Assembly: GCF_019578655.1 (NCBI RefSeq)
Contig: NC_063263.1
Location: forward strand, 19,467,001 to 19,531,000
DNA: 64,000 bases
From: Ricinus communis
Taxonomy: Eukaryota; Streptophyta; Magnoliopsida; Malpighiales; Euphorbiaceae
Direction of reading: 5' to 3'
Of the stretch, positions 23,218 to 36,568 are shown piece after piece (positions within the stretch are counted from its first letter, which is position 1; each line of letters begins with the position of its first letter). Below the pieces are notes generated by a model. The model saw nothing but the letters and a program-made list of their open reading frames with translations. It did no database searches and was not told the origin of the DNA. Both the position numbers and the translations under genes were made by a program.

Positions 23218-26200
23218 TTACTTGAGAAAGAACTTCCAAATATCTCTCTCAGCCATTTCCTTAACTAAATGAGCTCCAAAAATACCCTCTTCATCTACCA
23301 GACTTTTCAGGTGCCGAGCTCCATTATTGAAACCAACATAATTTCTCTTTGTTGCCAAGTATAATACACCATATGGAGGTCTCAAGCACTGGTTGTCCAA
23401 AAATAAACAAACAAAATAAGAACAGAGGACATGAAACGTGCAAAGCATTTAATTAAACTACTTGATAACTTCATTCAATTAAACTACTTGATAACTTTAT
23501 TCAATTAAACTACTTGATAACTCCGGCACAGGAGCAACAACTGCAGTTAGTCATTATCCAACCATAGCATGCATTTTTAGTTGTTCAACTTAACTATTAG
23601 GGCAACATTTACATGACCCAAAATCAAATACTGTGACATTCTATAATTTTTACAAAGCAGATTATGATCTAGATTGTTTGACAAAAATATCATACTTATC
23701 AGTAACTGGTCCCACTTAAAATTCTGGATGCAAGCCATATGAAAATAAAATAGGCTAGGGTAAAATTCAAAAAGGAATATACATGCTACAAGAGCTAAAC
23801 CACACAGACGACCTAGCTTCCCGCTCCAGGCTTCCAGCACTCATTAGTATGCTACTGACGCTACCATTGACATATAATTACGTGTAAAACCTAATCATTT
23901 CATTCTTATTGGCCTAATTACCAATTAAATCCTGAACTTTATACTTTCTAACAATTTTATTTAATTTTTTTCAAGATTTTAAAATAAATTCCCTTGTTTT
24001 AATTTTTTTTTTTTCAGAAACATTTTCCCATATGATAATTTTTAAAATTTCACGATAAGAAAGATGATGTGGGAAGTCGACTATGCTTACTAAAAAAATA
24101 ATAATTATGAATCCACATATATAGTTTGTCCTAAACTTAATAATATGGCTATTAATAGTCACATGTGCATCATTTCACACATTTTACATCTAAACATAAC
24201 ACATTATTGTTGACTCGCTAATTTTTATGTTAGTAAGTAGAATTAACTTGCCACATTATTTTGTCATTGTAAACTTTCAAAAACTGTTATCAAAAAGTGT
24301 TTTTGAAAATAAATTAGAAGCATATAATTTTAAGATTTTAAAATAATTGGATAAATTTGTTAAAAAGTGTAAAGTTCAGGATTTAATTACTAATTAGGCC
24401 TTCTTTATTATAGTTGTCAATATTCTGTTAGTGTCAATTTAAACTTCCATGAATGTTCATCCAAGTTCTAAAATCTAATTTAATCACCAGGACATTAACA
24501 AACTACATGTTGCACATTCAATGATCTATAAACCTTTAGTATACTTGCGTAAAAATGTGCAAAAAGCCCAAGTTTACCCTTACCCAGAATTATCCAATAT
24601 AAAGAAATTTTAACTCTTTATTTTCTTGAATTCCACACACTAAATACTCAGTGGATTGCTAGCACAAATATTGGTTTCAGAAAAAAAATAAAAACAAAAG
24701 AGTCAGGCGACAAAAGGCCAGCCAGCTAACCTTTTTAATGAGCGCATATAGCTTCTTCAAAGAGGTCACCGAATATGGGATATCTGTCATCAAAATAACA
24801 TCATACCCACCTTCTCCATGATCAGTTTCATTAGCCCTCTCCCATGCCCGACTCCCTGATAGCTTTCTTGATCGCCTTGAGGAAGTTTCCTGCCCTACGA
24901 TGCTACCATCCTGGCTACTGCATCCATCCATGAAATCCTCCTCAGAGAAACTAAGGCTCATCCCCGGTGTTGCTTCTAAGGCATCATTTCTCACAATCGA
25001 CAAGACTGTTGGAAGTTCTTCCCAGTCCCCCGCATAGAAGTGCACTGATGGGGACAGAGTATGTCTTGATGGAGTAAGAGGGCTCTCTGGCTGTCGGCTC
25101 TGCCTGTCCCGAGCCTGCTCAAGATTAGCAAGGACATTTGGTATAGTCGTGCACCTTATCATCTCTGCGCTCATGTCTTGAAAGTGAACTGTACAAGCAC
25201 CCTGTAATTGGCACAATGTCAACAAAGATTGTGAGCTTAAAGCATGCTTGAAGAAAAGATAAAAGAGTGAAAGGGGAAAAAACATGCCAAGCCCATTCAA
25301 TTCACTGATTTTACAAGGATTAAAAAATAAATAAAATATGATAATGTCACTTAAAACTGCCTGACCTACTCAATTTAACGAGATTCAGATAGAAACATCA
25401 GCGACTAGCATTTGAATAATATGCATAGCACATAACGCCTTTTCAAATATGAAAAAAGATCTGAGCCATATTAGATGTGTCATAAATAAATATGGTCATA
25501 CAGTTTTCCACTCTGTAAAACTAGTGGTTTATATTATACAACATTACTTTATATCAAGGCTATGCAGGATCTCCATGTATCATTTTACGAACCAAATAAG
25601 GATCCCTTCCTCATAAAAATGTACAAAAATGAAAAGCGCAGAAGTACAAAAAAAAATTAATTCTTCCAAAAGTCTAAAGCTAGGAAGACTTTAAGGGCTA
25701 AATTTGACAAAAAAAATACATCACTGTTTCGCATGTTTGATATAACACTAAACTATGAGATGGAAAACCAAAAAAAGGTTACTAGCATTTACCTTCAGGC
25801 ATGCGAAAATCCCAGGAAGTCCATAGCTACAACCAAGCTGCAAGAATCAAATAGAAAGATCAAGAATCAGCTGACAATTATATTACTTCAAATGAGAAAA
25901 GAGTTATCACAGCAGCATGATATCAAGAACTGCTTATAGCTCCTAAATATCCTTATGGAAGGGAAAGTATAAATTTTCTTGAATGTATGTCTAATATTGG
26001 ATAGAGAATGTTAATTAAAACATTTCAGGGGAAAAAGCTTCAGGGCCACAACCAGAATATTGCGCTGAATCCAAAAGCCATCTAATTAAGCATTCTTTTA
26101 AAATTTCCATGATAAGGTAATGATATCTTGTCCTAACCAACGAAATAAACAAATACTGGCTACTGCTATTCAAAGTGTCTATCAATGTACAAGCACATTT

Positions 26201-27251
26201 GCACACGCACAGTATTAGTAAATGACCAGGCTCCTCCCGACTGTAATCCATCAGGAAGACCTTAAAACATATATCCAAAGCATGAAAAATAAGTGACAAA
26301 AGTTTCTTTATTAACTTCATTACCTCGAGAACCCTCTTGCCTCTAAAGCTCAATTGTCCATCACGGATCTCATGCTTAAGGACATTTACAAGATCAATGG
26401 AACTGTCCCAAGATTTCAACGACCCTGCAGAACCAGAAGAGTCTAGCCGTCACCACTAATCCATTCAATACTTTAAATTATTTAAAATACATCATCATAT
26501 GCTTTTATGCATATATCTATGACTGCCAAATTTAATAGTTTGAGGTGCACGCTAAGAATCTTATTTACTTACCATCAGGTTTTGAGGATATCATTTCAGA
26601 ACCAGTGAACCCAATAATATCAGCAACGCTAACTCTTCCCTGTAAGAGTTCAATGAAAGAGTGAACCAAGGTTATAATTCTGGACCATTAACATAAACAA
26701 CAAGGCATTATATCTAAGGGCAAAAAGAAAGTTTCTCTAGTTGACAATTACAAAATTCAGAGGCTTTACAAGAAAGGTTCAGAATAACTAAGCCACATAA
26801 TATTGTTAACCTAGAAAGAACTAAAATTCCATTAAGACTAAAATCTTCTGCAGAAACTACTATCACGTTTTTATGGATAAATTTACATACCTTGAACACA
26901 TTTAGCCCTTGCAAATCAACATTCTCCCCAGCATATTTATACGGGTGAGCCATCTGCATAGTAGGAAACAAAATGAGCATTAATTTCTCGGGGCAACTCT
27001 TACGCTCCTACTTGCATGAGATTAATATGGTAAATATTGTTTCATTTCTTTCATCAAGTAATACCACAAAATTAGGTTAGTGACGGTTGGGTTGAAACAT
27101 AAAACAGGTGGTCTACCTTTGAAGGCAGAATCTCAACCGCAGGAGAAGGGAGATGTACATCTCTATCTGAAACACTGGAGATGCTGACACTTGCTCGATC
27201 ATGAGGGACCAAGCCAGGTAAACATTGTGCAAGCAATGACGGTGCACGCAT
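23218..27251 (-). CDS. Protein-histidine N-methyltransferase, METTL18/Hpm1-like
   Basis: SAM-dependent class I methyltransferase of the family whose yeast (Hpm1) and human (METTL18) members methylate a His of ribosomal protein uL3. Seven coding exons on the minus strand join in frame: 27251-27117, 26953-26891, 26639-26573, 26424-26324, 25837-25793, 25201-24731 and 23388-23218, giving 350 residues. Visible motifs are DLVNVLKHEIRDGQLSFRGK before motif I, the SAM-binding loop VLELGCSYGLPGI (about residues 119-131), VHFQDMSAEMIR, and YDVILMTDIPYS at about 271-282, typical of this family. A low-complexity Ser/Arg/Pro insert (about residues 165-255) separates the core motifs. Exon 1 is the least certain, being poorly conserved in such genes. 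The intron between the last two exons carries a MULE-like MITE and a 26-bp tandem repeat. Confidence 0.9.
23451..23522. repeat. Tandem repeat, three units of 26 bp
   Basis: The unit AATTAAACTACTTGATAACT plus six bases occurs three times in a row starting at 23451, 23477 and 23503, inside the last intron of the METTL18-like gene. Units are nearly identical, so it is recent or variable. Confidence 0.85.
23911..24401. mobile_element. MITE with long terminal inverted repeats (MULE-like) in METTL18-like intron
   Basis: The left end GGCCTAATTACCAATTAAAT... and the right end read in reverse, GGCCTAATTAGTAATTAAAT..., match over about 75 bp with few changes. The element is 491 bp and non-coding. Flanks TTCTTATT (left) and TTCTTTATT (right) look like an 8-9 bp target-site duplication with one indel, the size made by Mutator-like transposases. 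Superfamily is inference; the inverted repeat is direct observation. Confidence 0.8.
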
Positions 27252-27638
27252 TATACCTTCTTAGAAATTAGAGCTTGAGAAAGAACAACAACCTGCAAAT
27301 ATGAAGAATAATCTTTACCAATAATAGAATTCTTAGAATAATCATATCAACAACCATTCAATACTATCGAGTAAACTAATAATAAGCCAGAAGATACAAC
27401 ACAAAAATCCCCAACTATTCAATGAACAAAAGAGAAATATATGCAATACCAACCCAACACGGTAAACTTGAGAATACTAGCACTTCACAAGCATTTAAAT
27501 GTCCTTAAGGCTAAGGTTTAGAACAAGTAATAAACATATTTTGGAAAAAAAGAAAACGCATAAACACTGTAGTCCATTAAAAAGCCAAGACACGTAAAGA
27601 ACCAACCAGAAAAACTAAAATCAAGAAGAATAAGAAAA

Positions 27639-27678
<40 letters not shown>

Positions 27679-28150
27679 GAAACCTGCAGCTGATTAATAT
27701 AGATGAACCCCAGAACTTCTATATTCAATTAAAATTAAAATATCAAGATGTTCAAACATAACAAACAACCCACATCTTGAATTACCTCAATAAACAAGAC
27801 CCAGAAACCAGAATCATATAGTACGCAATAAAGAAACAAAATTTAATAATTTGAACATACATTGCAAACTAAAAATAGCCAGATACTAACCCAGAAAGAA
27901 CAAGATAGGAAGGAGTGATTGATCAGAAGGAATTTCTATATGGGATTCTTGATTACAATAAAGAATCCTTCTATTTTCATATATATAGAATATTATAAGG
28001 TCAAAAAGTCGTGCAATTTCAAAGAAAATAGATAGTTCCCATTAAAGTCAAAAAGAGGAGTCTCTAATACCAAAACCCAGTTAGACCAAAGAGGGAACAC
28101 AAAGAAGCTTCTCTTGATTCAGTGACTCAGAACTGTAGAATTCTCTAATT
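27252..28150 (-). promoter_or_regulatory. METTL18-like gene 5' leader and promoter region
   Basis: Upstream of the ATG at 27251. It holds a probable spliced 5' UTR (acceptor-like sequence near 27290) and a (AG)n microsatellite at 27641-27672, a common feature of plant promoters and leaders. The transcription start is not determined. Confidence 0.4.
27641..27672. repeat. (AG)16 microsatellite
   Basis: Perfect AG dinucleotide run of about 32 bp, upstream of the METTL18-like gene. Confidence 0.95.
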
Positions 28151-28562
28151 TCCTACAATGCCCTTTGATCTGTCCCTTAGTAACCGGATTGCCAACTGTG
28201 ATTCTACCGATAAATTTTTAGGTAAACTCTCTCAAGCAAGAAATGCTTTGCATTTGTTAACCAATCAAACATGTATTTTAAAATGTTAATTTTAATATTA
28301 AAATTTAATGTTAATTTTGATTTTATCTCCCTATAAATTATTATCTAAAATTATCGACGCTATAGTAATAATAATAATAAAATTAAAATCTGCATTTGCA
28401 TAATTAAAATATTATTAATAAAAATTAAAAATTAAAAATTAAAAATATTAATTTTATTTATTTAAATAATAAATATCTTAATAACAACAACTCTAATATT
28501 GAATCAACTCTTTTGTTATTATCGTCGGAGTTCACATTCACGTTGAACAAATTTGACAAATA

Positions 28563-29008
28563 ATTTTATCGATGCTTAATTTGTTTGCAAAAAATAATTT
28601 TCTCTTTAAAAGATATTTTCTCTAAAAATATTTTCTAAAAAATTATAATATTTTCCAGCATTTAGTTACAATATTCAGAACCATTTAAAAAATAATTTTC
28701 AATATTTAGATTTAATTACTTCTCATATGTGTATTGGATTTAATTTGTTAAGCCTATAAATAGTATTGAAGAGAGAAGCAAGAGAAGAGATTGTACTAAG
28801 GTTAATTTTTTTCATATATCTTTGCATTTAATAAGTATTAAAAATTTAGTATATATTTTTTAAGTGTTGAAAAAATAACTTTCCGTTGTGTGTTTTTGAA
28901 ATAATTTTCCTTTGATCAGTAAATTATTTTTCTTTGACTTATTTTCTTTTTGATGTTGCAACATTGAAAACTAAAGAGAAAATATTTTCCGCAAACAAAT
29001 AGGGTCCA
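28563..29008. mobile_element. hAT-like MITE
   Basis: Inverted ends: left ATTTGTTTGCAAAAAATAAT... and right end read in reverse GGACCCTATTTGTTTGCGGA..., both continuing into AATATTTTCTCTTTA-like sequence. No coding capacity. The ends resemble the GGGTCTGTTTG-type termini of plant hAT elements. The target duplication is unclear, so borders are within about 10 bp. Confidence 0.6.
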
Positions 29009-29484
29009 ATGTTCGATTGAAATTAATATTTAATCATTAGATTAGCTAAATTAATTTAATCATTAAAATATTTATTTTTTAAGAAAAGGCTAAATTAATA
29101 TTTGATTAACCATTAGATTAGCTGACTAAACTATTGATTTTTTTATTAACTAAAATAATTAAAAATTAGATTAAGATTAAAAATCGACCAGTTGATCAAA
29201 TTTTTTATTAAAAACACCTAAATTAAACATACTGGTTCTATTAACTGATTTTTTGAGTTAAATTTCAATCAGTTTTCCAATTATTTTGATTTACTTTTTT
29301 GTTTTCTTGTTCATTATACATATCTAATGAAAATGAATAATATCAGTTAATGATATTACATCACATAAGACTAAATTAATTTAGATATTTTCTTTATTGT
29401 ATATATATTTATTTTGTAAAATCAATTACTTTAAATGATGTAGCATCATTAATTAATATAGCTATTTTAATTGAATGTATCCGT

Positions 29485-30119
29485 GGTATATAATAAATTA
29501 TGAAATATAAATATTTTTTTGATATATTTAACTATATTTTGATATATAATATTTTATTTTGATAATGAACTTATTTTTGAAATATAAAATTTAAATTTAT
29601 ATGTGGTTTTATTATTCTTTAATTAATTTATCAATTACTAAGTTATATTTTTAATTAAACAATGACTCTAATCTTAGAAAATAGTATTTTAATTATATTT
29701 GAAATATTATATTAACTAATAAATTATTATTCTAATTAGACAAGAATTCTAATTCTCAAAAATAATAGTTTGAATAATTTTAATATTCCTATTAACTATT
29801 AAATTAGTTTTCTAATTATACTATAATTTATAATCCTAAAGGATAGTGATATTAATTAAATTTATAGTATTAATTTATATAATAATAATAATTGATTAAT
29901 AAATATTTTTAAAATAATTTCTATATTTTTTATACTAATATAACTTTTTAGAAATCAATCAAATTTTAAAATATTAAAAAAGACTTCAAGAAAGATATTT
30001 AAGAATAATTTATTTATTATTATATTTAAAATATAAAAAATAATTACTAATTATTAAAAATTCTATTAAATTTTATTTATAAACTCAATTACATTATCAT
30101 TTATTATTAAATTCAGTAG
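29485..30119 (+). mobile_element. Helitron-like AT-rich repeat, copy H1
   Basis: Diverged copy of the family best seen at 36,569-37,125, in plus orientation. It shares the GATATAT...TTTTGATA block near the 5' end and the alternating ACTAATAAATTA / TCTAATTAGA blocks. It ends tail-to-tail against copy H2. The 5' border is uncertain. Confidence 0.45.
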
Positions 30120-30787
30120 TCATTTACCCGTGTGTTGCAGACGGTTAATTATTATATAATATAAAATTAAATTTATGAATAAAATTTAATAAAATTTTTG
30201 CTATTTAATATTTATTCATCATATTTTAAAAATAACAGTAAATTATATATTTTTTCTTCTTAACTCTTTTAATATTTTAAGATTTTATTGGTATACTATT
30301 ATAAAAAAATTTATAAAAATATTTTATTAATTAATTCTAATACTACAAAACTTAATACTATCAATATAATTTATATTACTATTTTTAAAATTAGAAATTA
30401 TTATATAATTAAAATTTTACTTATTAGTAAATACGATACTGAAAATATTATTTTCTACAATTAGAATCATTATCTAATTAGGAAACTAATTTAGTAGTCA
30501 ATATAATATTAAAATATAATTAATATGCTATTTGTAGGATAATCATTATCTAATTAGAAAACTAATTTATTATTAATATGTTATTTCTTAATATTAGAAT
30601 TAGTATTTAAATAGGAATGTAATTTATTAATTAATAAATTAATAGAAAAAATCATTAAATTACACATAATGTTGAATCTCATATGTCAAAATAAAAATAA
30701 GTACGCATGTCAAAATAAAATTTATGTGATAAAGAAATGGACATATGTCGAAAAGATTTTAGATTTCAAGAATTAATATATATTAGT
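30116..30787 (-). mobile_element. Helitron-like AT-rich repeat, copy H2
   Basis: Minus orientation. The 3' end (at 30,116) shows the imperfect hairpin CCGTCTGCAACACACGG followed by GTAAATGACTAC, close to the Helitron CTAGT end. The 5' end is near 30,787 with TAATATATATTAATTCTTGA. Abuts copy H3. Confidence 0.5.
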
Positions 30788-31404
30788 GGTTTATTCGTAT
30801 ATTGCACACTATTATTATTATTTTGATTATAAAATCAAGTTTATAGATAAGATTTAATAGAATATTTAATATTTAATATTTATTTATAATATTTTAAAAA
30901 TAACAACAAATTAAGTACTTTTAAATGTCCTTCTTAATTTTTTAATATTTTAAAATTTTATTAGTAAAATAATTTAAAAATATTTTAAAAAATTTATTAA
31001 TTAATCCTATCAATATAATTAATACTATTATTTTTTATAATTAAGATTATTATACAAATAAAAGATTAAAATTTTAGTGCATACATATGAAAATATTATT
31101 TTATAGAATTATTATCTAATTAGAAAACTTATTTATTAGTTAATATAACATTAAAGTATAATTAATATATATTTTAAGATAGAATTAGAATTATTGTCTA
31201 ATTAGAAAACTAATTTATTAGTTAATGTGATATTAAAATATAATTAATATACTATTTCTTAAGATTATAATCAGTATTTAATTATATATAACTTATTAAT
31301 CAAAAATATAATAAAAATACTTATAAAATTATATATAAATATAAATTTCTATGTATCAAAAAATAAATACATATATATTAAAATAAAAATTCTATATAAA
31401 TTTT
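30784..31404 (-). mobile_element. Helitron-like AT-rich repeat, copy H3
   Basis: Minus orientation, directly adjoining H2 head-to-tail. The 3' end shows GTGTGCAATATACG then AATAAACCACTAA. The body shares the same ordered blocks as H2. The 5' border is degenerate. Confidence 0.45.
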
Positions 31405-33755
31405 TTTATAAATTATCTGCCAACAGAAGTATAACCTTCCGGGGACGGATACAAATTCTACCTAACAAAATTATGAGTAATAAAGGAACATATATATAAA
31501 AAAACACAATAATGATAAATAATGAAGCAAAATTAAAGCAAAACCCACAATTGTTTAGAACCTTAGCCGAAAAAAAAGAAAATTTGATATTGGAGTTTCA
31601 TAAAAGAAAAGAAAAATGAAAATCAATAAAGATGGGACTATTGCTTTGAATTTACATTTTAATATTATATAAATTTATTCTATCAATATAATTGATATTA
31701 TTATTTTTTAAAATTTAAAATTATTTAATTTCTTTTAGGTCTCACTAAACAGGTATTTTCCATTCTACTGTTCACAGCGTAAGGTCCAAGAAAGAGTTTT
31801 TTTTTTTTTTAAGGGGATAATAAAAATTAAAGTGAACATGAATTTAGAACTTGTGAAAGATCTCAATCAATGTTTTAAAAACCAGACTAAATTGACATGC
31901 TCAATTAAAAACAAATAGCCAATTTAGTCTCTTTTATTGTTTAAAATTAAAAATTCATAAATTCAGATTTAATTAAGTTAGACCGATTAAATTGATTCTT
32001 TTATTATAACAAAACTTTTAAAAAATAATGATTAAAACAGTTTTATCAAATCAATTGAATCAATGATGAACTATTTATTAATTCGATTTTTAAAATATTG
32101 ATTTCTACGAGAGAGGTGAATTATTTAATTTGGTTTTGAATAGAAATATAAATTCTTTTATATTTAACGTATTAGAAAAACAAAAAGACTTGACTTCTTC
32201 TTACCAAGTCAGCAATCATGTTTATTTTTAATCTAAGCAATAATATTTCCTTGCTGTGACATTCCTATCCTTTCTCTCCTTCTCCCTCTCCATTTATATA
32301 ATATTAATCGTTATTATTATTTCAATTATAAAATTAAATTGATAAATATAAATTAATAATTTTTTTAATGTAATATTAACTTATAATATTTCTAGAAAAA
32401 TTAAAATCACTACACTTATATTATATTTATATTCAATAACTATATAATATAGAAATTTATTTTCAATTCACTAAGCTAATAAGAAATTATATATTAAATA
32501 AATATATAATTAATAGTTCAAATTCATCGAGCTAAATATTTTTAATATTCCATTGTCTAAGTGATAAATATATTTCATCTCGCTCCTTTAATATAATATA
32601 TTATTATTTTATTAAAAATATATTATCAATAAGAATTATCTGTAACTATAATTAATGTCATATTAGCACTATATCATCATAAGTTAATAGACTAATATGT
32701 TTGTATTAAGATTTAAAAAGTTTTAGGTTCTATTTTTTTCAATTAAATGAATGATAACGATGTGTACTAGTAACTTCACTAAAAAATAAGATAAATTTAG
32801 TGAATAATTAATATTGTAATAAAATATAAAATTTAGTGTTTCTATTTTATATTTGGACCAACGAACTTAGAATTTATTAGAATAAAATTGTTAGATTTGT
32901 ATTTTGTATGATTTTTTATATTTGATTTTAAATTTTAGTTTAAGATTTGAATTTATCCATTATAAAAATAATCATATATGTAAATAAATAAATTTTTAAA
33001 TTGATTTTAATTTCGGTTCTTCGCAACAATACGAAATTGTTCAATATAGTTCTCGGTATGGAGAATTAATGAGATCCAAAACTATACTAAAAGAAAATTT
33101 CGGTATGAAAAAATTCAGAAAAAGATTAAATGGTCAACATATATTTTTAGTTCAACTTTTTAGTACGGTTCTGCATCTCCGAATTTAATACTCAAGTCCT
33201 AAGAACGTTCTAACAAAAATAGGCCTTAACAAAACAATTAATAGAAAGGGAATAGTATATTACTATAAATTTTAGAAGAAACTTTTAATAATACTGAAAA
33301 GTTAGTTTAATATAGCAAGTCGAATCAAGATCAATTAGTAAAAAAATTAAATATTGGATCGTACTCTTCTCTGGTGTTAAGGAAAGTAAAACTAACATAT
33401 TTTTTAGTCAACAGAGGGTACTTCCATCATCTCATATTAACTTAATAATAAAATAATGGAAAAACTAACCGTAGAAGGAATTAATAAAGTATAATAAGAA
33501 TTTAGTATAATGTTTGAAAATGATATCCGTCTACTGTGATATTGAAAATCTTAATGGAAAATCTTAATTTATTTATATATATATTTTAGATCTAAAATTT
33601 TTTAACACGTGTCTCTTTTTATGATATATATAATTTTTATTTTGATATATATATTTATTTTTATTCGATATGTGTATTTAATTTTTATACGTGAGTTTTT
33701 CTGCATTGATAAAAGGTTAAAATCAAGCAACCAATTTGAGTTTTTCATAATTTAA
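31405..33755. other. AT-rich intergenic DNA with Helitron fragments
   Basis: No gene supported. Fragments related to the Helitron-like family are visible at about 32,290-32,400 (minus, 3' part) and 33,565-33,710 (plus, 5' part). Confidence 0.4.
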
Positions 33756-34430
33756 CTAGTCGTTTATCCATGCATCACATGATCGTTACTATTATTTCAA
33801 TTATAAAATTAAATTCATAGGTATAATTTAATAAATTTTTCAGTATTAATTATAATATTTTATAAAATAATAGTAAATTAACTATTTTTAAATATTTTTT
33901 AATATTAAAGTTTTATTACCGTAATAATGTAAATATTATTTTAAAAATATTAAGTAATTAATTTTAATATTATATAAATCAATACATCTATTTTTATAAT
34001 TAGAATTTATTATATTATTAAAAATTAATTTATTATTAAGTATAATATTAAAAATATAATTTAAAATACTACATTTTAGAATTAGAATTATTATCTAATT
34101 AAGAAGTAATTTATTAGTTAATATAATTAATATGTTACTTTTAGGATAGAATTAGTATCATTATCTTATTTTTATTAGTTAATATAATATTAAAATATAA
34201 TTAATATGTTATTTTTTAGAATTAGAATCAGTATTTAATTAGGAATATGATTTATTAATCAATAAATTAATCAAAAGAATTATAAAGTTACATATAAACT
34301 TGAATCTCATGTATCAAACATAAGTGCATATATCAAAATAAAAATTATATGTGTTAAAAATTAAGCACACATATTTTAAAAAAATTTAAATTTTAAAAAT
34401 TAACATAAATATAAATTAGCTAAAAATGTA
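33756..34430 (-). mobile_element. Helitron-like AT-rich repeat, copy H4
   Basis: Minus orientation. Read in reverse, the 3' end is CATGTGATGCATG (hairpin) followed by GATAAACGACTAG and a host T: the short hairpin plus CTAG that defines Helitron 3' termini. The 5' end is near 34,430 (degenerate TC). About 675 bp, non-coding. The clearest 3' terminus of the family. Confidence 0.6.
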
Positions 34431-35099
34431 AGAATCTCATCCCAACTTAATTATTACCGGATTTATCACATTTGAATCAGTAATGAGATATATTGAATTA
34501 TCCAATAAAATAATTGCTTTTACTGAACAATTTGGTTAAATTTCGAATTATGCTAAAACTTATTTAGATATGATAGTAACCCCTTAAACAAGAAAAAAGA
34601 AACTAATTTTAAGAAGAAATTCGAAATTTTTAATGACTAAGCCTTTAATTTACCATTCAAGATTTCCTCTCTCTACATATCTAAGGCTAAATCCTTTTTG
34701 GTGGCCTTTTAAAAAAAAAAATAAAACCTTTTGTAGTGGAGTGAAATTTAACAGAATTAAAGTTAAAATTGGCAACAACATATACGGAAAGAATAAATTA
34801 TTAACTTTATAGCGAATGTTAAAAAATAATTATTTTTAATTATATAATTCATAATTTATTGATATTTTAGAAATAAAAAAAAATCAAAAGAAAAGAAAAA
34901 GTATTGGGCCGTATTAACCAGTACAATAGGCAAAATGGGGAAGGAGAGCGGCGGTTTGGTAGGAGAGCAATGCAGTAAATCAATGTTAGCTGGCCGACAG
35001 GTACGGGGCGCCTACGATTCTTTTCTTCTTTTTCCACCTTCACAATTCTTGCTTCTAAAACTATTTCATTGCCTTGACTTCTGCATTTCTCACAATTAT

Positions 35100-35872
35100 A
35101 TAAAATTATTTATTTATTCATACATTATCCGATTATTTATTTTTATTATTATTTTAATTATAAGATTAAATCGATAAACATAGTTAATAAAAATTTATAT
35201 CTAACACTGGTTTATAAAATTTTAAAAATAATAGTAAACTAACAATTTTTGAATATTTTTATTTTTTAAAAATTATAAAATATTATTAATAAAAATTATT
35301 TTTAATTAATTTTAATAATATATGAAATAATAAAATTAATGTTATTATTTTTTAAGATTAAAAATTTATTATATAATAAAATTAATTTATTATTAAATAT
35401 AATATTAAAAATATAACTTAAGATGGACTTCTAGAATTAGAATTATTATCTAATTATAAAATTAATTTATTAATTAATATAATATTAAAATATTAATTAA
35501 TATGCTATTTTTACAACAGAATTACCATCATTATTCGATAAAAAAACTATTTATTAGTTAATATTAAAATATAATTTATAAATTATTTCTTAAAATAGAA
35601 TTAGTATCATTATCTGATAAAAAACTATTTATTAGTTAATATAATATTGATTAATATATTATTTTTTAGAATTAGATTCAATGTTTAATTAAGAATGTAA
35701 CCTATAATCAATAAATTAATAGAAAAATTATAAAATTAAACATAAATTTAATTCCATGTGTCAAGAATAAGTATACATGTCAATAAAAGTCTTATGTATA
35801 AAAAATAAAGCATATATATAAAAAAAGATTTAAATTTCAGGAATTAATATATATATATATTAGAAGTTTTAC
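35100..35872 (-). mobile_element. Helitron-like AT-rich repeat, copy H5
   Basis: Same block order as H2-H4; right end with AGGAATTAATATATATATAT. Termini degenerate. Non-coding. Confidence 0.45.
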
Positions 35873-36568
35873 TATTTAACGCATTTTTAATGTATTTTTT
35901 ATATATGTCAAATCTTTTATTTTAAACAATTATGTTATTTTATGGTATTTTAATTTATTATTTATGTTTTAAATATAAAGTAAAGAGTCAATTTAGCTCT
36001 CTATATATAGAAGTTAAACTTTACTTTTAATAAATACATTAAAATTTTTATGCACAGCATTAATTAATATTTATAATTTTTATTTTTATAGTAGGAAGAA
36101 AATAAGAGAAAAATTAAAATTTTTAATATTAATAAAAATAAAAATAAAATCAAATATAAAATATAAAAAGTGTTTTAGATTTAAATAAAATATTTAATTA
36201 TTTAAATTTAATTATTTTATATTATAGAAATTATATTTTTTAAAATAAAAGGCATAGGATGCTCTTACTGCTAACAATTAGAACCATATATGATAGAGAA
36301 ATATTGCGGAGACATTAATTTAATATAAAAAGGCCTATAAAAATTTAATTAAATAAAAATAATATATTTGATCGAATAATAATTAAGTACTATAAATAAT
36401 TGGCTAGTTTAGTATTTAATTATATTAATAAATCATTAAAATTAAAATAATATCAATTTTATAAGTTTATATAATACCATACACTCATTGTATATTAGAA
36501 TAACTCATAATTGAAATTTTTCTTTATTAAAATTAAAAAAATTAATTCTTTTAGTATTTAACTGTACA

